The notes: generated by a model from the letters alone, not told the origin. A stretch of DNA of 64,000 nt from Sipunculus nudus (GCA_026874595.1 CM049306.1:94665642-94729641); one strand, 5' to 3'. Positions 43,489 to 56,699 are shown, counted from the first letter of the stretch. Program-made: numbers and translations.

Positions 43489-44440
43489 AGGCTTTGACAT
43501 TAGTCCTCCTTGGTTGGACCCTCCCTTTTCTTAAAAACCCTGGAACCGCCCCTGTAAATTCTTCGTTTTTGGCGGAACTTCATGCGTTCTCTAAAAAAAA
43601 CCCGAATATTCTCGTATGTATAAGAAATCATATTCTTTTCTGACCAAATACCATCTAACTGCTACCTCTCCACTGTTTTTATTTACTTTGTGGCCGAAAC
43701 ATGGTGGGAAACCTATAATTTAATGAGAATATATATATGGTCAGTCAACCAGCATGGACTAGCATGGGCCTTGAATCCTCATTACAATAAATATTGGCTT
43801 AAATGATTTTATCGTACCCCTTACTGAGCGCTAAACCAGTAAATAAAGTTGCCAGTAATTGGTTTTCATAAAGGATTTTTATATAAACAAGTGACTGGCG
43901 AGTGTTATTCTCTTGTTTAACGCTCCGAAAAGGGTAGGGGGGAATGTTTATAGAGTTAACTTAAAATTGTTTGAGAAAATATTTCTTTTGTTCCCCGATG
44001 ACGCCGAAGGCACCGTCGACAGGGGACAAAGAAATGGCAGGCATCCTTTGTCCGTCAGTCCAAAATATGGCGTTGGGAAATAATGCACAAAGACACATTA
44101 CTGATTAATACTGATATAACACTCATCATGCAATCCATAATAGAAGCGTCTCTCGAATTTCTAACTGGTATTCGAAACCTTTCCTGCAGCTTCTTCCATG
44201 ATAGTCGGAGGATAAGCTTTTCCGGTTCAAGTTTAAATATTTTTTTAACATATGCGACCATCTTAAATGATGTTCGTGGAATTATAAATTGTTAAAAACT
44301 TAACTTGTATTTAAACAATTACTTGAAACAAATTAACATACAGTCACTATAAACTTTAATTTTCACGGTCACCAAAGGCAATACTGTTCGTTATTCGTAT
44401 TACATCCATCAGTCTTTTTAAGTGTCTGTCGAATTTCCCA
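43489..44440. other. noncoding DNA with a half terminus of the CAGTGGCGGATCC family
   Basis: CCTGGAACCGCCCCTG near 43539 resembles the right end of the hAT-like family. The rest shows nothing recognisable. Confidence 0.45.
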
Positions 44441-44760
44441 CACTGAAAACGTAGGGGAGTCGAATCACCCAATTATGACCCCCCAACGGGGAGTCGGAGG
44501 GTGGATTTGGCTATGATTGTCATAACACAGCACTGAGCTGCCCCAGGGGAGTGCATGCTAACCCTCCGTGAAGTGTCAGGCCTTGAGCAGCTCCCTGGAA
44601 GCGCGGCAGCCAGCTTGGACAAGGGCGCACGCTGACCACGCGTGAGCCGGGCCGGACACGGGATACCCCGCGGACTGCATGGGCCGGAACTAGGTCACGG
44701 TTGCGTGCACGTGCACAAAGTGCTGCGCTCTATGTAAACGAGCCATGTTCATGTGTACAA
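44440..44760. promoter_or_regulatory. CpG-rich island
   Basis: A GC- and CpG-rich patch (GCGCACGCTGACCACGCGTG, GCCGGGCCGGACACGG, GTGCACGTGCAC) in AT-rich DNA, directly left of a TA microsatellite. It may be a CpG island promoter or a GC-rich repeat; a downstream first exon is not recognised. Confidence 0.3.
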
Positions 44761-44786
44761 GTCTCGGGTGTACACAATATTTACAA

Positions 44787-44789
<3 letters not shown>

Positions 44790-44850
<61 letters not shown>
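44790..44850. repeat. (TA)n microsatellite
   Basis: Uninterrupted TA for about 60 nt. Confidence 0.95.
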
Positions 44851-44852
<2 letters not shown>

Positions 44853-45975
44853 GAATATAGAACATTTAAGGATATGACAAGTATATAAACAAATAAACAA
44901 TGTAAAATGTTGTAATGTTTGGTATAGTACTAATGTTATTGTCACCCTGGCTTATTGCTCTAAGTTTCCAGTAGCCCTATATTAATCGAAAATTGCAATT
45001 ATGTGCCCAACACATGGATTTACTTCAAGCCACTGATTAATAAATGACTTTGGTTTTCTACCAGACCTAAACACAGTATAACAAATTTGTAATATAATAT
45101 ATATATGTGTGTGTTTGTGTGTGAACATGGTTATAGAAGTTGTCAATACATCCTTTTACTCCTGCAGCTACCCCACACGTGACAACTAGCACACAGACGT
45201 ACCTCAGGCCCTGTTGAGCCATGTGGATGGATTGTTTGCAAATGAACTTATGGTAAGTGACTCTATAACAATGAATCCCATTTATAAATACTTGTATAAT
45301 GAACATTTTCTGATAACATTTCACATGACACTGTGCTTGCTTAAGTTTTTTATTTTGCAATATTGAAGGCACACATTTTGGGAGATGAATGGGATTACTC
45401 CTTAATCTCAGGAATTAACCCTCAAATATGAATATTATATAAAGTACACCTCCGATGTAGCATCTAAAATAAAAATTATCAGGATGACACATTCAGTCAT
45501 ATAAGCTGTGATTCAATGTTCACAAAATCCTGCACACAACTCTGTCATATAAAATGTGTTTTTCATGGAATTTTACATTTTCTTTTGTATTTTCAGACAC
45601 AGTGACTCTGGAGAAAACATTTTCGTTACAGATTTGTAACCCCGAGTAGAAGGAGGGACCAGGGCAAGTCTATTGTTCAAGTACAGAAGCAGAAAATGAA
45701 GAGAGAGCTATATGCTCGTCAAGCGGGAAGCCGTGAACCCAACTTTGCAGTGGTAAACTTCTTGCTAGAGAGGAAGCCGAGGTGGATGACGATATAATAA
45801 AGCTACACATTTACTCCTTATGTGAACACTGAAACACAGACAGAACCTTGTCCACATTGTAAGGAATAACCAGTCGTAAAACTGTTGCAGACAAAAACAC
45901 GTATAAAAAATTACACGACCACTTGGTTTTAATGAATATACGTTCTACTTAAAAATGTCTGTTGTTATTATTATT

Positions 45976-45978
<3 letters not shown>
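44851..45978. other. noncoding DNA with a possible terminal-exon-like frame
   Basis: At about 45606-45797 a frame of some 63 codons (including KQKMKRELYARQAGSREPNF) ends in TAA that overlaps AATAAA at 45796-45801. A TGA at 45603 closes it upstream and the nearby acceptors are weak. Not called as a gene. Confidence 0.3.

Positions 45979-46054
<76 letters not shown>
45979..46054. repeat. compound (AT)n(AG)n microsatellite
   Basis: About 19 AT followed directly by about 19 AG dinucleotides, then decayed AGAGAAAG. The open frames across it are repeat artefacts. Confidence 0.95.
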
Positions 46055-46057
<3 letters not shown>

Positions 46058-46089
46058 GAAAGAGAGAAAAAGTGAATACGGATGAACCT

Positions 46090-46250
46090 GACAGGTCCAT
46101 GACAACCCATAGGTTGTCAAAGCAAACATTTGACAACCATTTTACAACCCTAGAGGGTTGTCAAATTGAAATTTTGACAACCTGGGTTGTTGTTTTAGGT
46201 ACACCCATTTGACAACCCTAAGGTTGTTGATTTGACAACCCTATGTTTTC
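46090..46250. repeat. cluster of TTGACAACC / GGTTGTCAA motifs in both orientations
   Basis: The 7- to 9-mer GACAACC or its complement appears about ten times in 160 bp (46101, 46111, 46129, 46155, 46172, 46186, 46209, 46224, 46234), giving several possible hairpins. Confidence 0.75.
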
Positions 46251-46440
46251 AGTGCAATGGTAAATTCAAAACCTTTCCGGAAGCAACCCAACTGATAGGC
46301 GCGGGTACATACCAGACCTATTCAACAGATCACCTTTTCTTGTTCTATATAATAAGGATTCAGCCTGTCATCTACGTGAAGCATTGAATGACTCTTTACA
46401 CTAGCGTCGTAAGAATTTATGCCATTAGATATGGCCCATA

Positions 46441-47021
46441 ATATGCCACTTTCTATACGAAATACGTCATATGACGGGAGTATTATGGTATACCCACCGT
46501 CCGTCCGTCATTCCGTCTATCCGTCCATCCGTTAACTTTTTTTTTAGTGTCGCCGCGATAACATTCCGGGGCTTTGATGGATTTTCCCGAAACTCACCAT
46601 GACTACTTACCAACAGATTATCTCGCCCGAGTTTGATTATGGGCAACATTCACGCATAATTAATAAGGTCATTGGTCACTGGGCTACTTTATGGTGTCGC
46701 CGCGATAACTTATGAAGAATATGAAGAATTTTGATAAAAACGCATCAGAAATGTTAACCAATAAAATACCTCGCCTAAGTTCGATTTCCAGAAAAATCCA
46801 TGCATGTTTATTTTTTAATGAGGTCAGAGGTCACCGCACTTTTGAAGCTCCTTGGTGACTTACAAAAAATCGTATGGATTTCATGAAACTCATTTTTTTT
46901 CCATATTTACCAATAGAGTTTCTCAGCTGAATTACCTTCTCATCAAAATTCACGCATATTTAATTAGATCGGAGTTCACCAGATACACGCGGATGTATTA
47001 TGCACGTTTGCGGTACTCTTG
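46441..47021 (+). mobile_element. Helitron-like element, family D copy 2
   Basis: AGTATTATGGTATACC then CCGTCCGTCCGTC, AATGAGGTCAGAGGTCACCG and a 3' end TATTATGCACGTTTGCGGTA followed by CTCTTG/TTG. Collinear with copy 1 but shorter inside; the exact 5' edge is uncertain by about 20 bp. Confidence 0.75.
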
Positions 47022-47619
47022 TTGAATATATTTTTGTCGTGTGCTCCTCGTGTCTATTCGCATGCTGAATAATTCGTGTACAGTGCAAACTGATACCAAA
47101 GATTAACGAGAGAGATATATAAGACAAGATAAGTTAAGCCTTTATTAGTCATGCAGGCATGAAATCTTGATTGCAAGCATTTACAGCACAGGTAGTAAGC
47201 ACCGCTAAGGGTGTTTGTACATGAAACTTAGAAATAACAAAGGAAATACATGTGTATACATATACCTATATGTACATAATCACACATAAGTAAAAGCAAA
47301 TCACAGACATTATGCATAATCACACATAAATAAAAGCAAATCACATACTTTTTACATATAACAGAGGATCTATCCTACACCTAAAACAAATACATTAATG
47401 AAGAAAAGGATAAATGAATGTTTCACATATCATCACCGTGACAGTAGCTTTCATATTGTTAAGAAGTCTGATACTTGATGATCCGAAAGTCTCGCTATAT
47501 CTTGCTGTACGGCACCGTATGCCTCTTAACCTTTTTTCATTAATATTGTCATCATAATTATTTAATTTAACAATCGCACAGTTTCAAATTTCATCCTGTG
47601 GTGGAACATCTTACAGGGG
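47022..47619. other. noncoding DNA with a 46-bp direct duplication
   Basis: ATAATCACACATAA(G/A)TAAAAGC followed by AAATCACA occurs twice (47275 and 47319). Confidence 0.6.
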
Positions 47620-48672
47620 CCATAAACTTACATTCATGTATCTCGGGAGTGGTCCGGGGGATCTTGGGCATCTAAATCTCGTACGCTAGCCTTTTGGTGC
47701 CACCTACAATCATTTTAGCTTAGCGTGTATCCATTAATCTGTGTTGGATTAAAATTACATTTATATCAGGAGTGGATAGATGTATTAGTCTGAAATTTTG
47801 CAAGTTTATCCATCTTTAATTACTGGTGGCGCCTCCAAGATTATATTGATGCCTTCATGTCAGGTGGTGTTTAGCGTATCTGAAATGTTGCATGATCATC
47901 CATCTGGGATAAATTTATCATGCACAAGACTAGTTTTGCCATTTACAATCACGTATACGTAGAATACATCCATACATCCATGCTTTAATATCAGTAGTGG
48001 TGGAAAGAATAAGCCTTTTATTTTGCATGTCCTTAGATCTTGAATTGCGATATCTTGTATAGAAGACTTGTGAAGCCACCTACAATCAGCGTCATTTTGC
48101 GTCCATCTCCATGTCTGCTTTTTTTTTGTTGAAAATAACCCATATCTCAAGAGTGGTTCAATGTATCGACTTGAAATTTTGCATGTCCATCTACTTTAGA
48201 TATCTTCCTTAAACGAGACAGGTGCCGTCACCTTTACTCATGTATTCCAAAACAACATTCATGCATTTATCTCACGAGTGTTTGAAATATCAGCCTGAAA
48301 TTTGCGTGTCAATACAACCCTGCTCTCTCTAACTCCTTTTCAAGATAGGTGGTGCCAGCTGTAACTGTTTTTGCATACTTACCATCTTAACGTCTTTTAA
48401 GTGAATACTAAACATAGCCCATTAGTGATTTGATGTATCATTCTGACATTTCCCAAGGTATTTGATAGCTCTCCTTGTCCTCGAGACTATTGTTGGAACC
48501 TAAAACTGTTTTAGATTTGTCCGTCCGTGCGTTTTTTTGGATACTTTGGAATCTCTGATGCTACAAATTTGGATGTGTGTCACGTCAAGACACATTCTGT
48601 GCCTCACTTTATCCATGCCCTGTTGATTAGTCAGATACAAGTATAGTCGTTTGTGGACTGCCCACAATCTAG
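47620..48672 (+). mobile_element. Helitron-like element, family G copy 1
   Basis: Repeated units with CTGAAATTTTGCA(A/T)GT, CATCC, and GGTGCCACCTACAATCA / GGTGGCGCCTCC. The 3' end has TAGTCGTTTGTGGACTG then CCCACAATCTAG/TT. The 5' limit is not clear. Confidence 0.65.
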
Positions 48673-50307
48673 TTATTTTACAGGGTCTGGCCCAGATCTC
48701 GTGTTTGCGAGAATCGCGCCAGTATATTATTTGCTACAAAATAAAGAATGATCACATCATCAATATATTTCCCAAATTGGTGACCTTTCGTGAATTATTA
48801 TATACATCATACAAAATAGTAAAATGTGCAGTAAGCCGTGTGATCCAATACTGTTTTCAAACGTATGTTTAAAAACAGGGTTTTTCAATCTAATAATGTG
48901 CAGTAAAATCCTTTTAGGAGTCGATACAGTTTTGACACACACCGGCAGAAAATTTGCCAATTTCGAGCCCTGCACGCATGCGTACAACGTTTTCTCTTTC
49001 ATAAGGTATATATAGATTATTTTAAAATAATTATCACTATAAAAAGAGAAAACATATTTTCACAGTTAAAAACTTGTCCTTCTTAAATGCCAACATTCAG
49101 ACATTGCTTTTGGATTTAACGTATCATTAGAGATATGACTAAACGAATTGCCAATTTCGTTAAAATAATGGACGACACGCACAGATGGACCAGGAGTTAC
49201 CAGGTAATATATACTACATAGATGCAGCGGCTAAGGCAACAATGTATATTACCATTAAGAACATATATTTCATTTTGATGGCTGGAAGCCCATGCTTTTC
49301 GACATATAGTGAGGATTTATAACAGAACTAATAAAAGCCTATGATATTTAGAGATTGTCTTTAATGATAAATGTAAAAACTGTCTATATATCGGACGATT
49401 AAACATACATCAATTATACGGTGATATATTGCAGGAACGACGGGCGGGTTTATCTAGAATTGTTATGGACTTGGTCGCCAGGCGACTGTTATTTTCTATT
49501 ATTATCTTGTATATTCTTCATGAACCATTCAGGGCTGCAAAAAGAGAAAGATCGGAAGAGGATTTATACATAGAAGGCTCACAATAGTGAAAAAATCAAT
49601 GTTTTACTTCAAGGATAATCTAGGATATAAAGTAAGTCCTCCTATTTACAATGTGAAGGTGGAGACAGATATTTGCCTCTTGTATAGGAGTTGATATTGT
49701 TCAGTCGTCTCTGGTCTGCTCCTGATAAATTAATTATTTTAGTAAAATAATAAAAGCTAGCTTTGCTACCATCAAGAAATGCTTCCTGTGCAGGGACAAG
49801 ACAAATCGGCATAGATTTATTTTAAAATATTTAACCGTTATACATGGCATATAACGGCATATAACGATGTTTTGGTCTGGCTGTGTTTACTATGTAAAAA
49901 GGTATCACTTGTACCTGCCATTTCCATTTGTTTGTTACGATTGGATTTTTACCATTTAAGAATAATAAGAAGGAAATAAACGAAAGAAATGGCCCCTCAC
50001 TCCTAAATTCTGTCTGCCCAGCCAACCTAGAAATCAATGATGAGTATTCTTTTTTTTCCAGACATCGGAAAGTCAAGGGATATGAGAAAAATGGTCCAAA
50101 TCAGCCAAACATGGGGGAATGTGATTGGCCGTTAACAACATATAATGAATCATCGGCCATCGTAGCTCTTCATAGTGTTACTCCCCCTTAAAGTCGACAA
50201 AATTATTATGGCTGTACGGATCAATAACATACAGATAAAGAATTTAAGATGAAAGAAAATACGCCAGGGAATATCCATGCATCGCCGATTCATTACTTGT
50301 ACCTTTG
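48673..50307. other. noncoding DNA, nothing supported
   Basis: A 23-codon ATG frame at 49135 ends at CAG/GTAATA and could pass for a first exon, but has no partner exon or homology. Confidence 0.45.
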
Positions 50308-50485
50308 TAAGAGAACCTATGCGATGGCGCGGCGTTTTCCGCCATCCGTACGTTAATCCATACTTTCTCAAAAAGGATAATAGCTAGCATCCCCAATTTT
50401 ATGCAAAAGGCAGTCACATGTCAAATGTCGTGGGACTGAGTTTTTGTGGCGCTACCTGCATCGACTTGCATTTTACGGTCGAAGG
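50308..50485 (+). mobile_element. Helitron-like element, family C copy 3 (5' fragment)
   Basis: AGAGAACCTATGCGATGGCG, CCGTACGTTAATCCATA, AATAGCTAGCATC and TGTGGCGCTACCTGCATCG parallel copies 1 and 2. Cut short by the CAGTGGCGGATCCAG-type end at 50487. Confidence 0.6.
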
Positions 50486-50486
50486 G

Positions 50487-50510
50487 CGGTGGCGTATCCA
50501 GGAAATTAAG

Positions 50511-50556
<46 letters not shown>

Positions 50557-50570
50557 GACGCAGCACCAAA
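50487..50570. mobile_element. left end of a CAGTGGCGGATCCAG-type element with 42-nt G tract
   Basis: CGGTGGCGTATCCAGG resembles the family terminus; an uninterrupted G run follows at 50514-50555. Its partner end may be the one at 52637, or may be missing. Confidence 0.45.
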
Positions 50571-50953
50571 GTCGGGGCCTTTATCTTAATATATATATAT
50601 ATTAAACAAAGAGAGATGGAACGGTCTCATGAGAATTGTTTTTCCTTATTAGAGCACCCAAAAGTAAAATATTGATCAGGGACTAGTATAAGCACTTATA
50701 CAAAGAACAAATCTACAGCATTTTCTATATTGTGCTAAATACTGATGGTATTGTGATGTAGGCAGATTATGTCACTGTATATTGCCATGGAAAGAATGCC
50801 GATGAAGCTGAATTTTAATTACAGCGTACTGTAGATCAAGTAACAACCTGGTTTAACGAAACTTTACTCACTCTAATTTATAATCAATCTAATGTCACGC
50901 CCCTTGGTTATTGCAAAAGGATTGCAGATATAAATATCGGATTTGATAATATT

Positions 50954-52477
50954 CAGTGGCGGATCCAGAGGGGAGCTTTTGGGGCTGACCCCCCCCCCCC
51001 CCCCCCCCCCGTAAACCACTGTTATCGGACAACAATAACAACAAAACTGGGAAAAAATGTGTCTGTGCAATGCCCATATCTATTTATATTTTAAAAGAAT
51101 AAATGGGAATACCCACAATGGATGCAGACATTAACATTTCTATCCAAATTAATTCTACGTCGTTCACGTAGAATGTTACAGCTTCCTAAGGCTTCGAGAT
51201 CTTGAACGACATTTTTTCAACTGAACTTGTTTTGGGAAATCCATACACAGTAAACAACACAGTAAACAGTGTATGTATATGCATGGTCTTTTTTATGATT
51301 GCAGAATAAAAATCTGTAAACGTGCTGGCTCGTCATTAATAAAATGTGAAGGATTAATGACTAAAATTGGGCTGTATATATCAGTTAGAATTTTCGTTTT
51401 TGAATGTTCGTAGTCGAACACTTTGTTAGACGTATATGGTGAAAAGAACAACTTTTCAAAATCTGACAGGAAATTTAAATATTATACCAAGAGCATTAAT
51501 TTATAAACATTTCTTATCGATCAGCAATGCAGTTGGTGCATAATGCTGCATAAATATATACTAGATAACAAATGCTTTATAATACATCAAGACGTACATG
51601 CCAGAGATCAAATTTACCGTAAGCTGATAAGCTCTTTTTATAGTAGCCGCACACAGGGAAGAGTTATTCAAGCTACTAGTTATTCAAAATAATCTCGAAT
51701 GAGTAAAATCAACTTGAAAATCAGCTGTAGTTCGAGTATTTAACTAATTATAATGGGGTATCGGTTTGCCTCACATTAATATTTACATAATTTAATGTTG
51801 CTTATTACTTTTGAATGTTTACCTTTGCATTTATTTTATGAATGGGTAAACTTGGTTTTGATATAATAGAGGAATGCTTATAGATGCGTCCTTGCGTGCA
51901 TGTGCTCGGTTCTAATTTTTTGATATGATCACAAATGATAATTGATAGCGCATATATAGGTTATGGGGTTGGGTATATAACTGCTCCCCCCCCCCCCCCC
52001 CTCAACCAAATTCTCAAAATATGCGAATACTATGAAGTTATATGCAAATTTGCAAAAAAAAAAGTCTTTTCGTACATAAGGATCACGATGAGATTTTTTT
52101 TCTGGTATTTATGTAATTTTACCCAAATAAAGAGCAGCTGTCATAAGTTATATACATGCATGCGTGTTTTTACAGATTCATATATTCCATCAAGCCTGCA
52201 TTTATAACACATACTTGAGGTTATCTTAATCAAGAAAATATTGCTTCTTTATTATATATTGCGCCAAATTATTTAGCTGTTATGCTTTTTGTAATTTATT
52301 TGGTATTTCCTGCCTGTCAAGAATTGTACAGGAGTATACAACGAATGAGCTAGTTTGCAAGTACTTCCGAAATATATTTTCAAATGAAATTACCAATAAT
52401 CATAATATGAAAATTTTTACTTTTGAGTCTACATTTACGTTTGCTCCAAACATTGCCCATGCTTAACATTCTAAATA

Positions 52478-52553
<76 letters not shown>

Positions 52554-52637
52554 TTGCACTTGATCTGTATCAAATTAAAACCAGTTTCTGATTCTAGCCC
52601 CCCCCCCCCCAGTTGAAAAATCCTGAATCCGCCCCTG
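50954..52637. mobile_element. hAT-like element, CAGTGGCGGATCCAG family, second copy
   Basis: Left CAGTGGCGGATCCAG followed by a C tract (50989-51010); right a C tract then CTGAATCCGCCCCTG. AATATT flanks both sides. Contains C tract 51986-52001 and a long TA microsatellite (52480-52547). No recognisable coding. Confidence 0.65.
52480..52547. repeat. (TA)n microsatellite
   Basis: About 34 TA units inside the hAT-like element at 50954-52637. Confidence 0.95.
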
Positions 52638-52839
52638 AATATTGCCATTAAAATAGATGATAATATATCTGGGAGACCACATGTTTAATCATTATGCATA
52701 GACAGGAGTTCTTTACTGTATATCAAGCTTTCTTTCTCTGCAATCATTCACCAAGGTTTGTGCGACAATCATTCAGCTACATACTAACTATGCCCGAAGC
52801 ATCTGAGCTTGCTCCTATACTGACAATATAATACTAAAG

Positions 52840-53690
52840 ATAAAACAGAGCTGCCCGTATTGTAACAAAAAAATAACGATAGAAATGTAAATTCCATGAT
52901 GATAGTGAACTTGGAAGGGGTAAATGTACATCAACGCTATAAATATTCTGCTGCGGTGCTAATGTATAAATAATTATGTTAGCTTAATGGTTCCTGGTAC
53001 ACATGGTGATAGTTTTCATATTGTTAATGAAGCACAGAATCAAGGGATTCGAGCTGCTGTGAATAAAAATGTAGTGGTTTCTTAACCTAAACCATACAAT
53101 TTGAAAAAATATTCTAACTATTTGTGGGCCAAAAATCTGGAATAGTTTTTCCAGTGAATCTAGTTCAGCCAAATAATATGCTTTCAAGAAACAGATTAAA
53201 CGAAAATTTTTTGAGAATTTATCGGATACATATGAAACATTTGCATATTTTTGTGTTGGGGTGTGTAGCACTCTTTCTATATACTTAGTATTCAATGATC
53301 ATATATACTTCATTCTTGTTGCTTATTCAGTATATATTGCTACGGCCAAATCTATCAATGTTACAGAATATTCTATTATAATTGCTTCGTACCTCACATT
53401 ATGAATATATACTGACTGTGATATTTTAGTACTCTAACTGCTTGTATAAGTATAATAATATATACTTTCTAAATATGATAGTATGTTTTAGAGTTCAAAT
53501 GATTATAATGTTCATGGTTTATACTCTCAGTCATGGTATTATGAATGTATTGTATTGATATAGTTAAAAAAGGTTTTTTTTATTTGTAAATAGTACAGGG
53601 CACCAAGGTAAATCAGGTTGATTTTTAGCTGATTGTTTTAATACTCTGTATAAATATTACAATAAATAAATACATAAATAAAATAAATAA
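52840..53690 (+). pseudogene. 5'-truncated LINE, reverse transcriptase C-terminal end and 3' tail
   Basis: Short in-frame pieces separated by stops follow the usual order at the end of LINE reverse transcriptase ORFs: RAARIVTKK (52850-52876), then LEGVNVHQRYKYSAAVLMYK (about 52911-52970), then GPKIWNSF near 53127 followed by SSAK and FKKQIKRKFF. The 3' end (about 53640-53690) is a run of AAATAAAT units. No polymerase core, endonuclease or target duplication is visible. Clade not assigned. Confidence 0.65.
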
Positions 53691-54019
53691 ATGTGTGCGT
53701 ATACTTAAATAATCGAACATAATAAATGTGAGTTTACGAATAAAATGGCACCACCTGCATATATCTGTTTTTTTAAAGGGGAAACTAGTAATTCAATTTT
53801 TTTTTCTTTCAGCTGATAATTTAGATATCTCTGTCGGCGAAACTGTCAAGAAGTATTCTTTAATATTTCAATTGAAAGGTCCTAGGGAAGGGTCAACTTT
53901 TTTTAAAGGATAGGTCCATGGCCTGATGGTGGCACTGTCTGTTGAATGAGGATAAAGTATCCATACGATATAAGAATGATATGTTGTTATTATTGAGCCT
54001 TTTGGATTTCAGGTTTTTT

Positions 54020-56691
54020 AGCTCAGCTGACCATAAGTCATCTCAGCTATAGTCATGGTCCATTGTCCGTCGTCCGTTCGTCTGTCTTGCCGTCCGTCCG
54101 TCCGTCTTGCCGTCCGGATGTCCGTCTGTAAGACTGGCACGTTTCGACACCATTGGACCTACGATCTGAAATTCGGCATACAGTTAGACGTTCCTAAAAT
54201 CTCCAACTATGCCGAAAATTGGGTCAATAGGACTTCGTTCCTTCGAGATATTAAGGAAAACCCTCAATTTTTTATTAGAAATCTATTTTCGCACTTCAGG
54301 ACTGCCTAATATCAAAACCACTTATTTGTTTTTCTTCATATTTACCATAAATATTCCTGTATAGAGTTCCTATGTACATGCCAGAAATTAAGTCAGTATT
54401 ATTTAATTAAAAAAAGTTATGGGCCCAAACATAATGGACTTTGTAAAAAAATCAGTAAAGATATTTGGTCACGTAAGACCAAAAGTGTTAAAGGTAGGGA
54501 CTTTTTTTCAGTAATACAACTTTAATTAATCAACATTTAATTGTATACCAAAAATTAGAACAAAATCTGTTAATTTTTTTTAAATATTGGCAAAAATATA
54601 AAATTGGTACCTTAAATTTTGCCCAAGTTTGACCATGGCAGGTTTTTCCCTGTAACTGCTGAGGATTTAATTTTCAAAGCATGTTTTTGTTACCATTTCA
54701 ACTGTTAACACCAAAAATTTGAAACCAGTTGATCAAAAACTGTAGATTTTATTCAAGTTTTCAAGCACCATGTCACATATCGTTTACATCAAGCTAGTGT
54801 TATGCAGTTTGCTAGAGCTCAGCTCCCCAGCTTCAGCTCTAAGTTCCTTAAATTTGGCATACAGTAAGATGTCTCCAAAATCCCCTACCATGCCAAGAAT
54901 TTGATCACTAGGACTTAATTCATTCGAGATATTAATGAAAAACTTAATTTTTCCATTAAAAACCCATTGTTACACTGTAAGACTGCCTAATATCAAAACC
55001 ACTGATCTGACATTGATCATATATAATATACATATTTTTCTATACATTTGCTATGCACATACCAGAAATGATGTCAGTATTGCGTGATTGTTTAACGTTA
55101 TGGGCCCAAATATAATGCACTTTTATAAAAATCAAGAAATATATTTACTTCCTTCACAAGAGGATTGCTGAAGCTAGAGATTTTTTGTCAGGGATGTAAC
55201 ATTATTTAATCAAGATTCAATTGAATACCAAAAATTAGTTCTGAATTTTTCAAATTTTATAAGTTATTAGTATAAATATAAAATTAGTACCTTAAATTAT
55301 GCCCAACTTTGACCATGGCACGTTTGTTTCCTGAGAGCACTGTTGATATAATTTTCATATCATGCACACATAAGGGTTTCATCTTTGTAGTTTAGAAAGC
55401 TGAAAGAAATTGGCCAAATATTGTAGCTTTTATTACTGTTTTTATGAGACCGTGTCAGACCCAGGCTCAATCCAGCCCCTCTTCAGTCACCTGTATGTTG
55501 ACCTTGTTGACCTTTCATCAGAATATGCACGCTTGAAGCGAGGCATACACTGGGGCAGCCAGGCAACTAATGCCCAGCCACAGTTGATTCAGGTGTCCAA
55601 CCCAACTCATCTAGTAGTTGTTTTGAAAAACAACATAACAATAAACAATAAATTAATAATTTTTTATTGGTTTTTAATAACAAATTAAAGAAAAATTAAT
55701 AGAAAAGGAATTTGTTAGTTGATGAGTAACAGAAAATTAACCTGCAGTTACTGATGATGTAAGAATCTTGTATGGATGGATAGAATGTCAATGTCAATGT
55801 TATTCCAAATAACACCATGCAGTCACCTATGGTATTTTTCAGTTAAATCTTAATGATAAAAAAATAAATCATATTATTCATTACTAATCATTTGGGATCA
55901 TATGAAGGAAATTAATGATAGACAAAGATGCAGTTGATAATATTTATCTAGATTCCTACTGTGTCTAGTGTGTAGATTGATGTGAAAGTAGTCCAAAGTG
56001 AATATATTACATTTATTTATTTAATATAAATAAAAGCCATAAAACCAGGTACTTATGATCATTATTTAAATTTGTGAATTTGGTATATTCTGGATTCTCA
56101 ACATCATTGTTTGGCTAAAACTGAATAAATACTAGACATGGTGCGAATGCTTTGCAAATGTATTTGAATACGAATATAAATATGTACTGCATTAAAAAAC
56201 TTTATTGCATAAGAATGAGAATTCAGGTAAAAATGAAAGTATTTGAATACCAGTGCAGATACTTTCAAAATGTATTCATGAATGCATTCATGAATATATT
56301 CTATAATATTATTTTAATAATCATTTCAGTTATATGTTATTTTTTAAAATCATATGATTTTCCTATTTTTTTTAATAAAAAATATATTGGCACAATATTT
56401 GTTATTAAATTTTAATAAATAGTTAAACTCTTTTATTATATGTGCTGCTTATAAGTTATATGGCCAAGTCAAAATCTGTGTGACAATAGTACTCCATTTG
56501 TTAATAAAATAAATGAAATCAATCCTCTTCTCTGTCTCAAAAGATACTATAAAAATCAAACAAAAGCTAAATGCCAACAACTCATAATAAAGCTTATATT
56601 TATTCCCACACAAAACCAGCATGTGTCTCATTCTCAAATCATATTTTTTATCATATATAACAGCTGAGCGCCGTGACCCATGGGTCCCTTG
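54020..56691 (+). mobile_element. Helitron-like element, family E copy 2 (about 2.7 kb)
   Basis: 5' TTTTTT/AGCTCAGCTGACCATAAG with GTCCGTCCGTCCGTC; two internal body repeats (54160 and 54840 onward: ATCTGAAATTCGGCATACAG / TTAAATTTGGCATACAGTAA; GACTGCCTAATATCAAAACC twice). 3' end AGCTGAGCGCCGTGACCCAT, hairpin GACCCATGGGTC, CCTTG/TT. The stretch 55440-55620 is unlike the other copies and may be an insertion. No coding capacity. Confidence 0.75.
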
Positions 56692-56699
56692 TTATATGC

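Noticed and set aside
45945-46212. frames with Tyr-Ile and Glu-Arg runs
   Set aside because: Translation of the (AT)n(AG)n tract.
49135-49203. 23-codon frame ending at CAG/GTAATA as a first exon
   Set aside because: Too short, no homology, and no acceptor exon that fits in phase was found.
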